DNA of 32,442 bases from Actinophytocola sp. (GTDB lineage: Bacteria; Actinomycetota; Actinomycetes; Mycobacteriales; Pseudonocardiaceae): positions 26,716 through 59,157 of the forward strand of contig WHUB01000018.1 in the NCBI GenBank assembly GCA_009377395.1, written 5' to 3'. The notes under the pieces were generated by a model. The model was not told where the DNA came from. It did no database searches and saw only the letters and a program-made list of their open reading frames with translations. Both the position numbers and the translations under genes were made by a program. Shown here piece by piece: positions 16,115-23,170 of the stretch (its first letter is position 1; each line of letters opens with the position of its first letter).

Positions 16115-17863
16115 CTACCAGGACCGCAGCGTGGCGATCCGCTCTTCGAGCTGTTCCACCGTCGCCATCGCCGTCGGCGGCCCGCCGCACGTCCGCCGCA
16201 GCTCGTTGTGGATCGCGCCGTGCGGCTTGCTGGTGCGGTGGTGATACATCCCGACGAGCGCGTTCAGCTCCTTGCGCAGCGCGGCGCGCCGTTCCCGCAC
16301 GCTGGCGGGCGCCGCCTGCCGCTGCTGCTCGGGCACCGGTTCCGGCTTCCTGCGCCCAGCGTCGGCGAGCTGCTCCTGCTGCCGCTTGCGCAGCAGCGCC
16401 CGCACCTGGTCCGGTTCCAGCAGCCCCGGCAGGCCGAGGTACTCCTGCTCCTCCTCCGACCCGGCGAACACGGCGGTGCCGAACGAGTTGCCGTCGTAGA
16501 TCACCTGGTCCAGCTCGGCGGAGGCATGCAGCGACTCGAAGCCCTTCTCCTCGTCGCCCGGCTCGTCCTCGGTACGGTTGGCGGCGGCCAGCAGCTCGTC
16601 GTCCCAGCCGTCCGACTCCCGGTCCGGCGTGCCAAGCACGTGGTCCCGCTCGGCCTCCAGCGCGCTGGCCAGCTCCAGCAGCGCGGGCACGCTCGGCACG
16701 AACACGCTCGCCGTCTCCCCCGGCCGCCGTGCCCGCACGAACCGGCCGATGGCCTGGGCGAAGAACAGCGGCGTCGACGCGCTCGTCGCGTAGACGCCCA
16801 CCGCGAGCCGGGGCACGTCGACGCCCTCGGAGACCATCCGCACCGCGATCATCCAGAGGTCGTCGGACCCGGCGAACTCGCCGATGCGCTTGGTCGCCTT
16901 CGGGTCGTCGGAGAGCACGACCACCGGCTCGGTGCCGGTGACCTCGCGCAGGATCTTCGCGTAGGCCCGCGCCGAGTCCTGGTCGCTGGCGATGACGAGG
17001 CCGCCGGCGTCGGGCATGCCGCCGGAGCGAAGCTGGGTGAGCCGCACGTGCGCGGCGTAGAGCACCGAGGGCACCCACTCGCCGTTCGGGTCGAGCGCGG
17101 TGCGCCACGCCCGCGCCGTCTGCTCCGCCGTCAGCGGCTCGCCGAGCCGGGCGGTGAACTCCTCCCCCGCGCTGGTGCGCCAGTGCGCCTCGCCGGAGTA
17201 GGCGAGGAACACCACCGGCCGGACGACGCCGTCCTCCAGCGCGTCGGAGTAGTTGTAGGAGTGATCGGACTTGCTGCGCAGCGCACCGTCGCCGTCCGGC
17301 TCGTAGCTGACGAACGGGATCGGCGAGTCGTCACTGCGAAACGGCGTCCCGGTCAGCCCCAGCCGCCGCGTCGCCGGGGTGAACGCCTCCTGGATCGCGT
17401 CGCCCCAGGACTTGGCGTCACCGCCGTGATGGATCTCGTCGAGGATCACCAGCGTCTTGCGGTTCTCGGTGCGCACCCGGTGCAACGTCGGATGGGCGGC
17501 GACCTGGGCGTAGGTCAGCGCGACACCCCGGAAGTCCGAGGACACCGCGCCGTCGCCGTTGCGGAAGTTCGAGTCGATGGCGATGCCTGCGGCCGACGCC
17601 GCGTCGGCCCACTGGTGCTTGAGGTGCTCGGTCGGGGTGACGATCGTGACGCTGTCGACGGTGCGGTCGGACAGCAGCTCGGCCGCGATCCGCAGCCCGA
17701 ACACGGTCTTGCCCGCGCCGGGCGTCGCCACCGCGAGGAAGTCCCGCGGCTGACGGGTGAGGTACTTCGTCAGCGCTCGGCGCTGCCACGCACGCAGCGG
17801 TTTCGCTGTCGCGTCCTGCTCCGGCTCTGGCTCTGGCTCTGGCGCAACATACGTCTCCGGCAA
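16115..17863 (-). CDS. DEAD/DEAH box superfamily 2 helicase
   Basis: This 582-residue ATP-dependent nucleic acid helicase has, after a Pro-Glu repeat (PEPEPEPEQ, 8-16), a Q-like KPLRAWQRRAL, Walker A VATPGAGKT (45-53), TPTEHLKHQW, the DEIHHGG box (about 142-148) and LTGTPFR (motif III). The second RecA domain has VIASDQDSARAYAKIL, MVSEGVDVPRLAVGVYAT and QAIGRFVRARRPGE (motif VI). The C-terminal third is charged and ends with coiled-coil-like heptads. TTG 17863 is chosen because GAGAGGAG stands five bases before it; GTG 17890 is an alternative, and the longer frame to 18037 is non-conserved. It diverges from the YihY gene. Widespread in actinobacteria; target (DNA repair or RNA) unknown. Confidence 0.88.
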   Translation of the reverse strand: MPETYVAPEPEPEPEQDATAKPLRAWQRRALTKYLTRQPRDFLAVATPGAGKTVFGLRIAAELLSDRTVDSVTIVTPTEHLKHQWADAASAAGIAIDSNFRNGDGAVSSDFRGVALTYAQVAAHPTLHRVRTENRKTLVILDEIHHGGDAKSWGDAIQEAFTPATRRLGLTGTPFRSDDSPIPFVSYEPDGDGALRSKSDHSYNYSDALEDGVVRPVVFLAYSGEAHWRTSAGEEFTARLGEPLTAEQTARAWRTALDPNGEWVPSVLYAAHVRLTQLRSGGMPDAGGLVIASDQDSARAYAKILREVTGTEPVVVLSDDPKATKRIGEFAGSDDLWMIAVRMVSEGVDVPRLAVGVYATSASTPLFFAQAIGRFVRARRPGETASVFVPSVPALLELASALEAERDHVLGTPDRESDGWDDELLAAANRTEDEPGDEEKGFESLHASAELDQVIYDGNSFGTAVFAGSEEEQEYLGLPGLLEPDQVRALLRKRQQEQLADAGRRKPEPVPEQQRQAAPASVRERRAALRKELNALVGMYHHRTSKPHGAIHNELRRTCGGPPTAMATVEQLEERIATLRSW

Positions 17864-17918
17864 TCCGGCTCCTCTCCCCGCTGTCGGCACGGACAGACGA
17901 ATGCCCCCACGAGTGCCG

Positions 17919-17937
17919 GGCCGCGGACGTCGCGGCC
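17919..17937. repeat. Hairpin in the helicase-YihY gap
   Basis: GGCCGCG-GACGT-CGCGGCC is a perfect inverted repeat about midway between the divergent genes. In DNA this rich in G and C it may be incidental; no promoter hexamers are clear around it. Confidence 0.3.
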
Positions 17938-18035
17938 GGCGGTGAGGGCGCCCGCCGAGCCTACCTGGCGGACGACGGCGACCCGGCGCATGGACACACC
18001 GCGGAAGCGACGAGCCAAAAGCCGGGAAATGGACC

Positions 18036-19100
18036 ATGCTGGAACATGAGATGAGTGCGAATCACGATGCGGCAGATCCGGGCGGTCAGCGGCGGTCCGA
18101 ACTGGCGGGACCGATGCGCCTGATCAGTCGAACGGTGCGAAAAGCCTGGGAAGGCGGCATCTTCGGCGAGGCGGCGAAGGCCGCGTTCTGGCAGGCGTTG
18201 TCGCTCGCGCCGCTCATGCTCGGCCTGTTCGGCCTGCTCGGCTACGTCACCGACCTGTTCGGCCATCGGGTCGCGGTGCGCGCCAGCGAGCAGATCGTGC
18301 GCGTCAGCGAGAAGGCGTTCAGCCTCGAGGTCGTCGAGAACATCGTCAAGCCGACCGTCAACGACATGCTCACCGAGGGCAAGGGTGCCATCGTGTCGAT
18401 CGGCTTCGTCATCGCGCTGTGGGCGGGCTCGTCGGCGATGTCCTCGTTCGTCGACGCCATCACCGTCGCGCACGACCAGCACGGCATCCGCAACGAGGTC
18501 TGGCAGCGGATCTTCGCGCTGCTGCTCTACATCGGCAGCCTGGTGCTGCTGATCATCGGGTTGCCGCTGATCGCCATCGGCCCCGACTTGCTGCCCCGGT
18601 TCGTCCCAGACTCGTGGCACGCCATGATCGGCTTCTGGGTGCGGGTGCTGTACTACCCCGCCCTCGGGCTGCTGCTCGTCGTCGCGCTCGCGACGCTGTA
18701 CAAGGTCGCGCTGCCGCGCAAGCTGCCGTGGCACCGGGGGCTGCCGGGGGCGATCCTCGCGATGGCGATCTTCCTGCTGACCAGCGCCGGGCTGCGGTTC
18801 TACCTGGGCGGCGTCTCGGCGACCGGGTACACCTACGGCGCGCTGGCCACCCCGGTCGCGTTCCTGCTGTTCCTGTTCTTCATCGGGCTGGCCGTCGTCG
18901 GCGGGGCGTACTTCAACAGCGCGATCGAGGAGCTGTGGCCCGCCAAGCTGACCCGCAGGCAGCAGCGGCGGTGGCGGCGGCTCGAACGGGAGCGAGCGCG
19001 CGCCACGAAGCCGCTGCCCCGGCCCCGCGAGGACAACGACGAGACCGACGAACGGGCTCAGTCGTTGTCGTCGTCACCGCCAGGCGGCAAGCCTTCGTAG
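18036..19100 (+). CDS. YihY/BrkB family membrane protein (Rv2707-like)
   Basis: A 354-residue inner-membrane protein with about six transmembrane segments. Family marks include KAAFWQALSLAPLMLGLFGL, GKGAIVSIGFVIALWAGSSA followed by SSFVDAITVAHDQ, LPRKLPWHRGLPGAILA, YTYGALATPVAFLLFLFFI and GAYFNSAIEE. The C-terminal 55 residues are highly basic then acidic, and the last 14 codons overlap the DUF3039 gene on the other strand. The family was once called ribonuclease BN in error; its transport or envelope role remains unsettled. Start ATG 18036 or 18051 (both weak ribosome sites). In M. tuberculosis Rv2707 and Rv2708c (DUF3039) are likewise adjacent, a few genes after sigA. Confidence 0.88.
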   Translation: MLEHEMSANHDAADPGGQRRSELAGPMRLISRTVRKAWEGGIFGEAAKAAFWQALSLAPLMLGLFGLLGYVTDLFGHRVAVRASEQIVRVSEKAFSLEVVENIVKPTVNDMLTEGKGAIVSIGFVIALWAGSSAMSSFVDAITVAHDQHGIRNEVWQRIFALLLYIGSLVLLIIGLPLIAIGPDLLPRFVPDSWHAMIGFWVRVLYYPALGLLLVVALATLYKVALPRKLPWHRGLPGAILAMAIFLLTSAGLRFYLGGVSATGYTYGALATPVAFLLFLFFIGLAVVGGAYFNSAIEELWPAKLTRRQQRRWRRLERERARATKPLPRPREDNDETDERAQSLSSSPPGGKPS

Positions 19101-19324
19101 ATCCGCTTGCACTTCGGGCACACCGGCGAGCCCGGCTTGGGTGACTTCGTCACCGGGAACGTCTCGCCGCACAGGGCCACCACGTACGAACCCATCACCG
19201 CGCTCTCGGTGATCTTGTTCTTGCGCACGTAGTGGAACATCTTCGGCGCGTCGTCGTCGGTGGCGTCGGTGCCCTCTGGCCGCGTGTCGACATCGGGAAG
19301 AACCTGAGTACTCACGTCCCCCAT
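19058..19324 (-). CDS. DUF3039 small metal-binding protein (Rv2708c-like)
   Basis: An 88-residue protein. After an acidic head comes FHYVRKNKITESAVMGSYVVALCGETFPV and VCPKCKRIYEGLP. His31, Cys52, Cys69 and Cys72 can form one zinc site. The block HYVRKNKITESAVMG and the CPxCKxIYExL ending define DUF3039. Function unknown. ATG 19324 follows GGGGC; an in-frame GTG at 19315 is possible. Its 3' end overlaps the YihY gene by 43 bp in antisense orientation. Confidence 0.9.
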   Translation of the reverse strand: MGDVSTQVLPDVDTRPEGTDATDDDAPKMFHYVRKNKITESAVMGSYVVALCGETFPVTKSPKPGSPVCPKCKRIYEGLPPGGDDDND

Positions 19325-19339
19325 TCTGCCCCAGCGGGA

Positions 19340-19402
19340 TCGTGTCCCACACCCACGCCGTCGTGTCCTGCGTTCGTGCCGTCGTGTCCTGCGCTGACGG
19401 CT
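19340..19402. repeat. Three 21-bp direct repeats upstream of the membrane-protein promoter
   Basis: TCGTGTCC occurs at 19340, 19361 and 19382, exactly 21 bases apart. Copies two and three share a longer block that includes the preceding GCCG and extends to TCGTGTCCTGCG. Copy one diverges after its first nine bases. The array ends where the proposed -35 element of the next gene begins. A period of two helical turns suits a regulator binding one face of DNA, but a dispersed intergenic repeat is also possible. Confidence 0.7.
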
Positions 19403-19431
19403 TGCCGCTGATCACGCCAAATCTCTACACT
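19402..19431 (+). promoter_or_regulatory. Promoter of the small membrane protein gene
   Basis: TTGCCG (19402-19407) and TACACT (19426-19431) are separated by 18 bases. Transcription would begin near 19438, about 27 nt before the ATG, with a GGGAGG ribosome site in between. The 21-bp repeats directly abut its upstream side. Confidence 0.55.
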
Positions 19432-19464
19432 TCGGACCTTGCGGAATCGATCGGGAGGTTCGTC

Positions 19465-19899
19465 ATGTCCGCGCATGTTGTTCATATTCTGCGTATTCCG
19501 GTTCTCGTCATTCTGCTCGGCTCGACGGGACCCTCTTTCGAGGCCATGACAGGGGCCATCAGCCGGCTCGATCCGGATGCGATGTGGGAGCCATGGGCGA
19601 TGATGACGGCCGTGGGGCTGGTGTTCGTGGCAGTGTGCCTGTTCGACCGGTCGCGACCGCAGCTGCGAACCGTCCTTCTCGTGGAAGTGGTCGTCGCCGC
19701 CTTCCTGGCGCTGCCGAAGTTCCAGCTGATGCTGTGGATTCCCGCGCTGCAAGGCGTCGGCGGCACCGTCAGCCTCAGCACACTCAACGACTACACCTGG
19801 GCGCTCGCGATCACCTGGCTGGTCACCGCGCTGATGACGCTGGCCCGGCAAATCCGTGCCCGGACACCCGCCGACACCGTGGAGACGATGCCGGGCTGA
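19465..19899 (+). CDS. Small integral membrane protein of unknown function
   Basis: A 144-residue protein with four hydrophobic segments (about 8-22, 44-61, 69-88 and 112-128), short loops and a basic C-terminal tail (RQIRARTPAD). I do not recognise the family. ATG 19465 is preceded by GGGAGG with six bases of spacing, which rules out the longer frame from 19342. It lies beside YihY and DUF3039 genes, in the place where M. tuberculosis has the membrane protein Rv2709, but I cannot establish homology by eye. It may depend on the repeat array upstream. Confidence 0.8.
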   Translation: MSAHVVHILRIPVLVILLGSTGPSFEAMTGAISRLDPDAMWEPWAMMTAVGLVFVAVCLFDRSRPQLRTVLLVEVVVAAFLALPKFQLMLWIPALQGVGGTVSLSTLNDYTWALAITWLVTALMTLARQIRARTPADTVETMPG

Positions 19900-19930
19900 T
19901 CCACGCACGACGGTCCGGCAGGATGCGCGT

Positions 19931-20842
19931 ATGGCTCTCACCATCGGGACCGAGGTGGCGGCGGCCCTCGATGCCGGACGTCCGGTCGTCGCGCTGGAGT
20001 CCACGTTGCTCGCGCACGGCCTGCCCAGCGGGCGAAACCTCGCGCTCGCGCACCGGCTGACCGCCGCCGTGCGCGCGGAGGGCGCCGTCCCCGCCACGAT
20101 CGCGGTCCTCGACGGCACGCCCACCATCGGCCTCTCCCCCGCCCAGCTCGACCGTGTCTGCGCCGAAGGCGAGGCGCTGACCAAGCTCACCGCCCGCGAT
20201 CTCGGCCCGGCGATCGCGGGCGGCCGGTCCGGGGCCACGACGGTCGCCGCGACCAGCGTGCTGGCGCACCGAGCCGGGATCGGGGTGTTCGCCACCGGCG
20301 GCCTCGGCGGCGTCCACCTGCCTGCCCCCGGCGATCCGACGACCTGGGACGTCTCGGCCGACCTCGGCGTGCTCGCGACGACGCCGGTGCTGGTGGTGTG
20401 CTCCGGCGTGAAGTCGGTGCTCGACGTCGCGGCGACGCTCGAGGTCCTCGAGGCGCGGTCGGTGCCGGTTCTCGGCTACCGCACCGACGACTTCCCGGCG
20501 TTCTACCTGCGCTCGTCGGGACATCCGGTGCCGTGGCGCGTCGACGACCCGGGCGTCGTCGCGGCCACGGTACGGGCGCATCGCGAGCACTCGACGTCCG
20601 GAGTGGTGCTGGCGAACCCGGTCGCACCCGAGCACGAGATGGACCGCGCGCTGCACGATCGGCTGCTCGCCGAGGGGCTCGACCGCGTGCGCGAGTCCGG
20701 CACGAGGGGTGGCGGCGTCACGCCGGTGCTGCTGGCGCACTTCCACGCCGCGAGCGGCGGCGCCAGCGTCGCGACGAACGAGGCGCTGGTGCTCGCCAAC
20801 GCCACCCTCGCCGCGCAGGTCGCCGCCGCGCTGGCGGCGTGA
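19931..20842 (+). CDS. psuG: Pseudouridine-5'-phosphate glycosidase
   Basis: This 303-residue enzyme of pseudouridine breakdown reversibly cleaves the C-C bond of pseudouridine 5'-phosphate to uracil and ribose 5-phosphate. PVVALESTLLAHGLPSG (18-34) holds Glu23, the counterpart of the family's catalytic Glu. VPATIAVLDGTPTIGL, LGPAIAGGRSGATTVAAT, FATGGLGGVH and VVCSGVKSVLD with Lys161 (the conserved active-site Lys) follow. NPVAPEHEMD replaces the usual NPIPEE-type segment. The ending SVATNEALVLANATLAAQVA is also family-like. ATG 19931 lies after GCAGGA. No psuK kinase gene is nearby, so substrate phosphorylation must come from elsewhere. Stop codon is three bases from the convergent NUDIX gene. 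Confidence 0.94.
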   Translation: MALTIGTEVAAALDAGRPVVALESTLLAHGLPSGRNLALAHRLTAAVRAEGAVPATIAVLDGTPTIGLSPAQLDRVCAEGEALTKLTARDLGPAIAGGRSGATTVAATSVLAHRAGIGVFATGGLGGVHLPAPGDPTTWDVSADLGVLATTPVLVVCSGVKSVLDVAATLEVLEARSVPVLGYRTDDFPAFYLRSSGHPVPWRVDDPGVVAATVRAHREHSTSGVVLANPVAPEHEMDRALHDRLLAEGLDRVRESGTRGGGVTPVLLAHFHAASGGASVATNEALVLANATLAAQVAAALAA

Positions 20843-20845
20843 CGT

Positions 20846-21724
20846 TCAATCCAGCAGGTCCAGCAGCGTCGAGGGGCGCAGGCGGGTGGCGCCTTCGGCC
20901 TCGATACGGGAGCGGAGCTCACGGTCGGCGGTGACCACCAGGACGTGGTCGTCGGGGCCTTCCTTGCGGGCCTGCCGGGCGACGTCGACGATCGCGGTGT
21001 CCCCGTCGCGGTCGGCGGCGACCACCTCCACCCCGTCGACGCTCGCGATGCCCCGCGCGGCGCCCTCGACGACCAGCACGATGTGCGGCAGCCAGCACCA
21101 CTCCTCGGCGCCGTCGACACCGGGGATCCCGTCGTGGCCACCGGGGATGCCCGCCGCCGCCAGCGTTGCGAGCCGGTCGCGCAGCCGCTCGGCGGCGCCC
21201 GCCCGGTCGCGCCACCAGCCGTCCGGCCGCGACCCCACCACGTTGGCGCCGTCGACGATCAGCACCAGCCGCCTGCCGACCTGCATCCGCAGCGCGGGCC
21301 AGGCCGCCGCGAAGTCGCGGTGCAGCGGGTACCGCTCCACCTCGTGCGGCGGCACCCACCGCATCCCGGTGCTCTCCGCGTTCGCCACCCGCGCGTCGAC
21401 CGCGCCGTGCACCGACCCGAGCACGGTGGTGTAGCGCCAGGTGCCGTGGTCGGCGACGGAAGTGGCCGTCACCCGCACCGCCTGCGCCGGCACGTCGGCC
21501 TCTTCCTCCGCCTCCCGCATCGCCGCCTGCGCGGCCGTCTCCGCGCTGCGCAGCGCCCCGCCGGGCAACGCCCAGGTGCGGCCGTGGTGCACCCACCACG
21601 CCCTGCGCTGCAACAGCACACCTCGCTCCGGGTCGGACAGCAACAGTCCGGCAGCGCCGTTCGGTCCCCAGTGCAGGCTCCCGCACGCGCATCGCACGAA
21701 GCCGTCACCGTCACCGAGTCGCAC
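20846..21724 (-). CDS. NUDIX hydrolase fused to NYN/PIN-like domain
   Basis: A 292-residue two-domain protein. The N-terminus has CACGSLHW (Cys12, Cys14), a possible metal site. The NUDIX box spans about 56-78 (GALRSAETAAQ then MREAEEEADV), with all catalytic Glu present but Asp in place of the usual Gly near its end, so nucleotide-diphosphate hydrolysis is likely. From about residue 151, RRLVLIVDGANVVGSRPDGW with Asp158, then VVEGAARG, VVAADRDGDTAIVDVA and HVLVVTADRELRSRI resemble an NYN/PIN nuclease-type domain. GTG 21724 has GAGG eight bases upstream and lies four bases after the glucokinase stop; ATG 21742 would overlap that gene. It is the last gene of the leftward cluster. Confidence 0.82.
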   Translation of the reverse strand: MRLGDGDGFVRCACGSLHWGPNGAAGLLLSDPERGVLLQRRAWWVHHGRTWALPGGALRSAETAAQAAMREAEEEADVPAQAVRVTATSVADHGTWRYTTVLGSVHGAVDARVANAESTGMRWVPPHEVERYPLHRDFAAAWPALRMQVGRRLVLIVDGANVVGSRPDGWWRDRAGAAERLRDRLATLAAAGIPGGHDGIPGVDGAEEWCWLPHIVLVVEGAARGIASVDGVEVVAADRDGDTAIVDVARQARKEGPDDHVLVVTADRELRSRIEAEGATRLRPSTLLDLLD

Positions 21725-21728
21725 GCAC

Positions 21729-22685
21729 CTAGCCTCGCACATCACCGGCGGCTGCCGCCGCCAGCGTCGCGGCGCCGACCAGACCCGCGTCGCCGCCGAG
21801 CTGCGCGGTCCTGATCCTGGCGAGCGGCCGGTGGCCCGCGCCGGTGAGCACCGACGCGTAGTGCTCGCGGGCGTCGTCGAGAAACAACGGCGCCGACTCG
21901 GACACGCCACCAGCGATGACGACCAGTTCCGGGTCGTAGACGTCGGCGACGATGGCGAGGCCCTCGCCCAGCCAGGTCGCCAGCTCCGCCATGGCCTGCT
22001 TGGCGATGACATCGCCCTCCCGCGCGGCGGCGGCCACCCGCCGCCCGGTCAGCGCGCCGTAGTCGGCGGCCAGCTCGCGGGCGAGCACCGTCGACGCGCG
22101 CTCGTCCCGCGCCATCAGCTCCCGGGCCGTCGTGGCGAGCGCGGTGCCGCTGCAATAGCGCTCCCAGCAGCCCCGCTTGCCGCACGAGCACGGCCGCCCG
22201 TCCGGCACGACGCGCAGGTGCCCCAGCTCGGGGCCGACGCCGTGGGCGCCGTGGAACACCACGCCGTCCTGCAGCAGCGCGCCGCCGATGCCGGTGCCGA
22301 TCGCGACCAGCACGACGACCCCGGCGCCGCGTGCCGCGCCGTAGGTGTACTCGGCGACGGCGGCGGCGTTGGAGTCGTGTTCCAGCGTGACCGGCAGCCC
22401 GGTCCGCGCCGCGATGCGGTCCGCGACCGGCGCGCCGCGCCACGGCAGGTGCGGCGCGTACCGCACGGTGTTGCGGTCGGGGGCGACGAACCCGGCGACG
22501 GCGAGGCCGACCGCCGACACCGGGTGTCTGTCCCGCAGTTCCTCGACGGCGTGAGCGATGGCCGTTTCCAGCGCGTCCGCGTCGTCCGGGGTCGGGGCGA
22601 GCACCGCGTCGACCACCGTGCCGTGCTCGTCGACGACACCGGCCCGCATGCTGGTGCCCCCGACGTCGATGCCGACGGCCCTCAG
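21729..22685 (-). CDS. glk: ROK family glucokinase, probable CTG start
   Basis: A 318-residue sugar kinase predicted to make glucose 6-phosphate from glucose and ATP. The phosphate loop AVGIDVGGTSMRAGVVDE begins at residue 3. LEHDSNAAAVAEY, AIGTGIGGALL, GPELGHLRVVPDG and the zinc site CSCGKRGCWERYCSG are complete, and VVIAGGVSESAPL closes the adenosine pocket. Family members normally begin within a few residues of this loop. No ATG, GTG or TTG lies there; the only fitting codon is CTG 22685, overlapping the upstream stop as CTGA and preceded by GGGGGAGGCGTT. The next in-frame ATG would delete the phosphate loop. In Streptomyces glkA lies in a similar gene neighbourhood. It is a second glucokinase besides PpgK. 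Confidence 0.88.
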   Translation of the reverse strand: MRAVGIDVGGTSMRAGVVDEHGTVVDAVLAPTPDDADALETAIAHAVEELRDRHPVSAVGLAVAGFVAPDRNTVRYAPHLPWRGAPVADRIAARTGLPVTLEHDSNAAAVAEYTYGAARGAGVVVLVAIGTGIGGALLQDGVVFHGAHGVGPELGHLRVVPDGRPCSCGKRGCWERYCSGTALATTARELMARDERASTVLARELAADYGALTGRRVAAAAREGDVIAKQAMAELATWLGEGLAIVADVYDPELVVIAGGVSESAPLFLDDAREHYASVLTGAGHRPLARIRTAQLGGDAGLVGAATLAAAAAGDVRG

Positions 22686-23167
22686 AACGCCTCCCCCTTG
22701 TTCGCTGCGGCGCTCTTGCGCACCGTGATGCGCTGCGCCCGGGAGGCGCCGGCGGAGCTCGGGGCTTCCTGCCGCGGCGCCCCCGTCCACGCCGATCCGC
22801 CGTCCTGCCGCTCGGCCTGCGGCCTGCCCGGCATGTGGATGCCCTCCCCCGGGTACCACCGGTCGGCGAGCACCGCCCGCAGCACGCCGATGAGCTGCGC
22901 GAGCTGCTCGATGGCCCGCGCGGAGAACTCCGGCCGGTCGCCCCGCGCCATGGCGACGACGGCGCAGTGCGGGCACCAGCCGCAGCTCGGCTGCGAGGCG
23001 TCGTCGGAGTCGGCGGCGAACAGCCCGCTGCCGGTGTGACCGGCGGCGATGAGGGCGTCGAGCCAGGGCGCCGCATGCTCGACGATCATCTCGACGAGCA
23101 GCAGGATCTCGTTGCCGAGGTCGGCGACGGCCTCGTTGGCCGATATCCGCTCGGTTCGCTCGGTCAT
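22682..23167 (-). CDS. Small Cys-motif protein of the ArsA/glucokinase cluster (Rv2183c position)
   Basis: This 161-residue soluble protein has an N-terminal helical half (ADLGNEILLLVEMIVEHAAP) leading into SCGWCPHCAVVAM, with Cys62-x2-Cys65-x2-Cys68, then a second helix (AIEQLAQLIGVLRAVL). The last 45 residues are polar and probably disordered. The CxxCPxC pattern suggests metal binding or redox activity; I do not know a function. Proteins of this kind sit between the ArsA-like ATPase and glucokinase genes in other actinobacteria. ATG 23167 lies three bases after the ArsA gene, and its stop overlaps the glucokinase start. Confidence 0.75.
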   Translation of the reverse strand: MTERTERISANEAVADLGNEILLLVEMIVEHAAPWLDALIAAGHTGSGLFAADSDDASQPSCGWCPHCAVVAMARGDRPEFSARAIEQLAQLIGVLRAVLADRWYPGEGIHMPGRPQAERQDGGSAWTGAPRQEAPSSAGASRAQRITVRKSAAANKGEAF

Positions 23168-23170
23168 GGC

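Noticed and set aside
17821..17846. Hexamer repeat in the helicase 5' region as a phase-variation tract
   Set aside because: The six-base unit encodes Pro-Glu and changes in copy number would keep the frame, so it cannot switch the gene off.
16052..18049. Rightward 665-codon frame opposite the helicase
   Set aside because: It mirrors the helicase gene, has no ribosome site and no domain; the helicase motifs on the other strand are complete.
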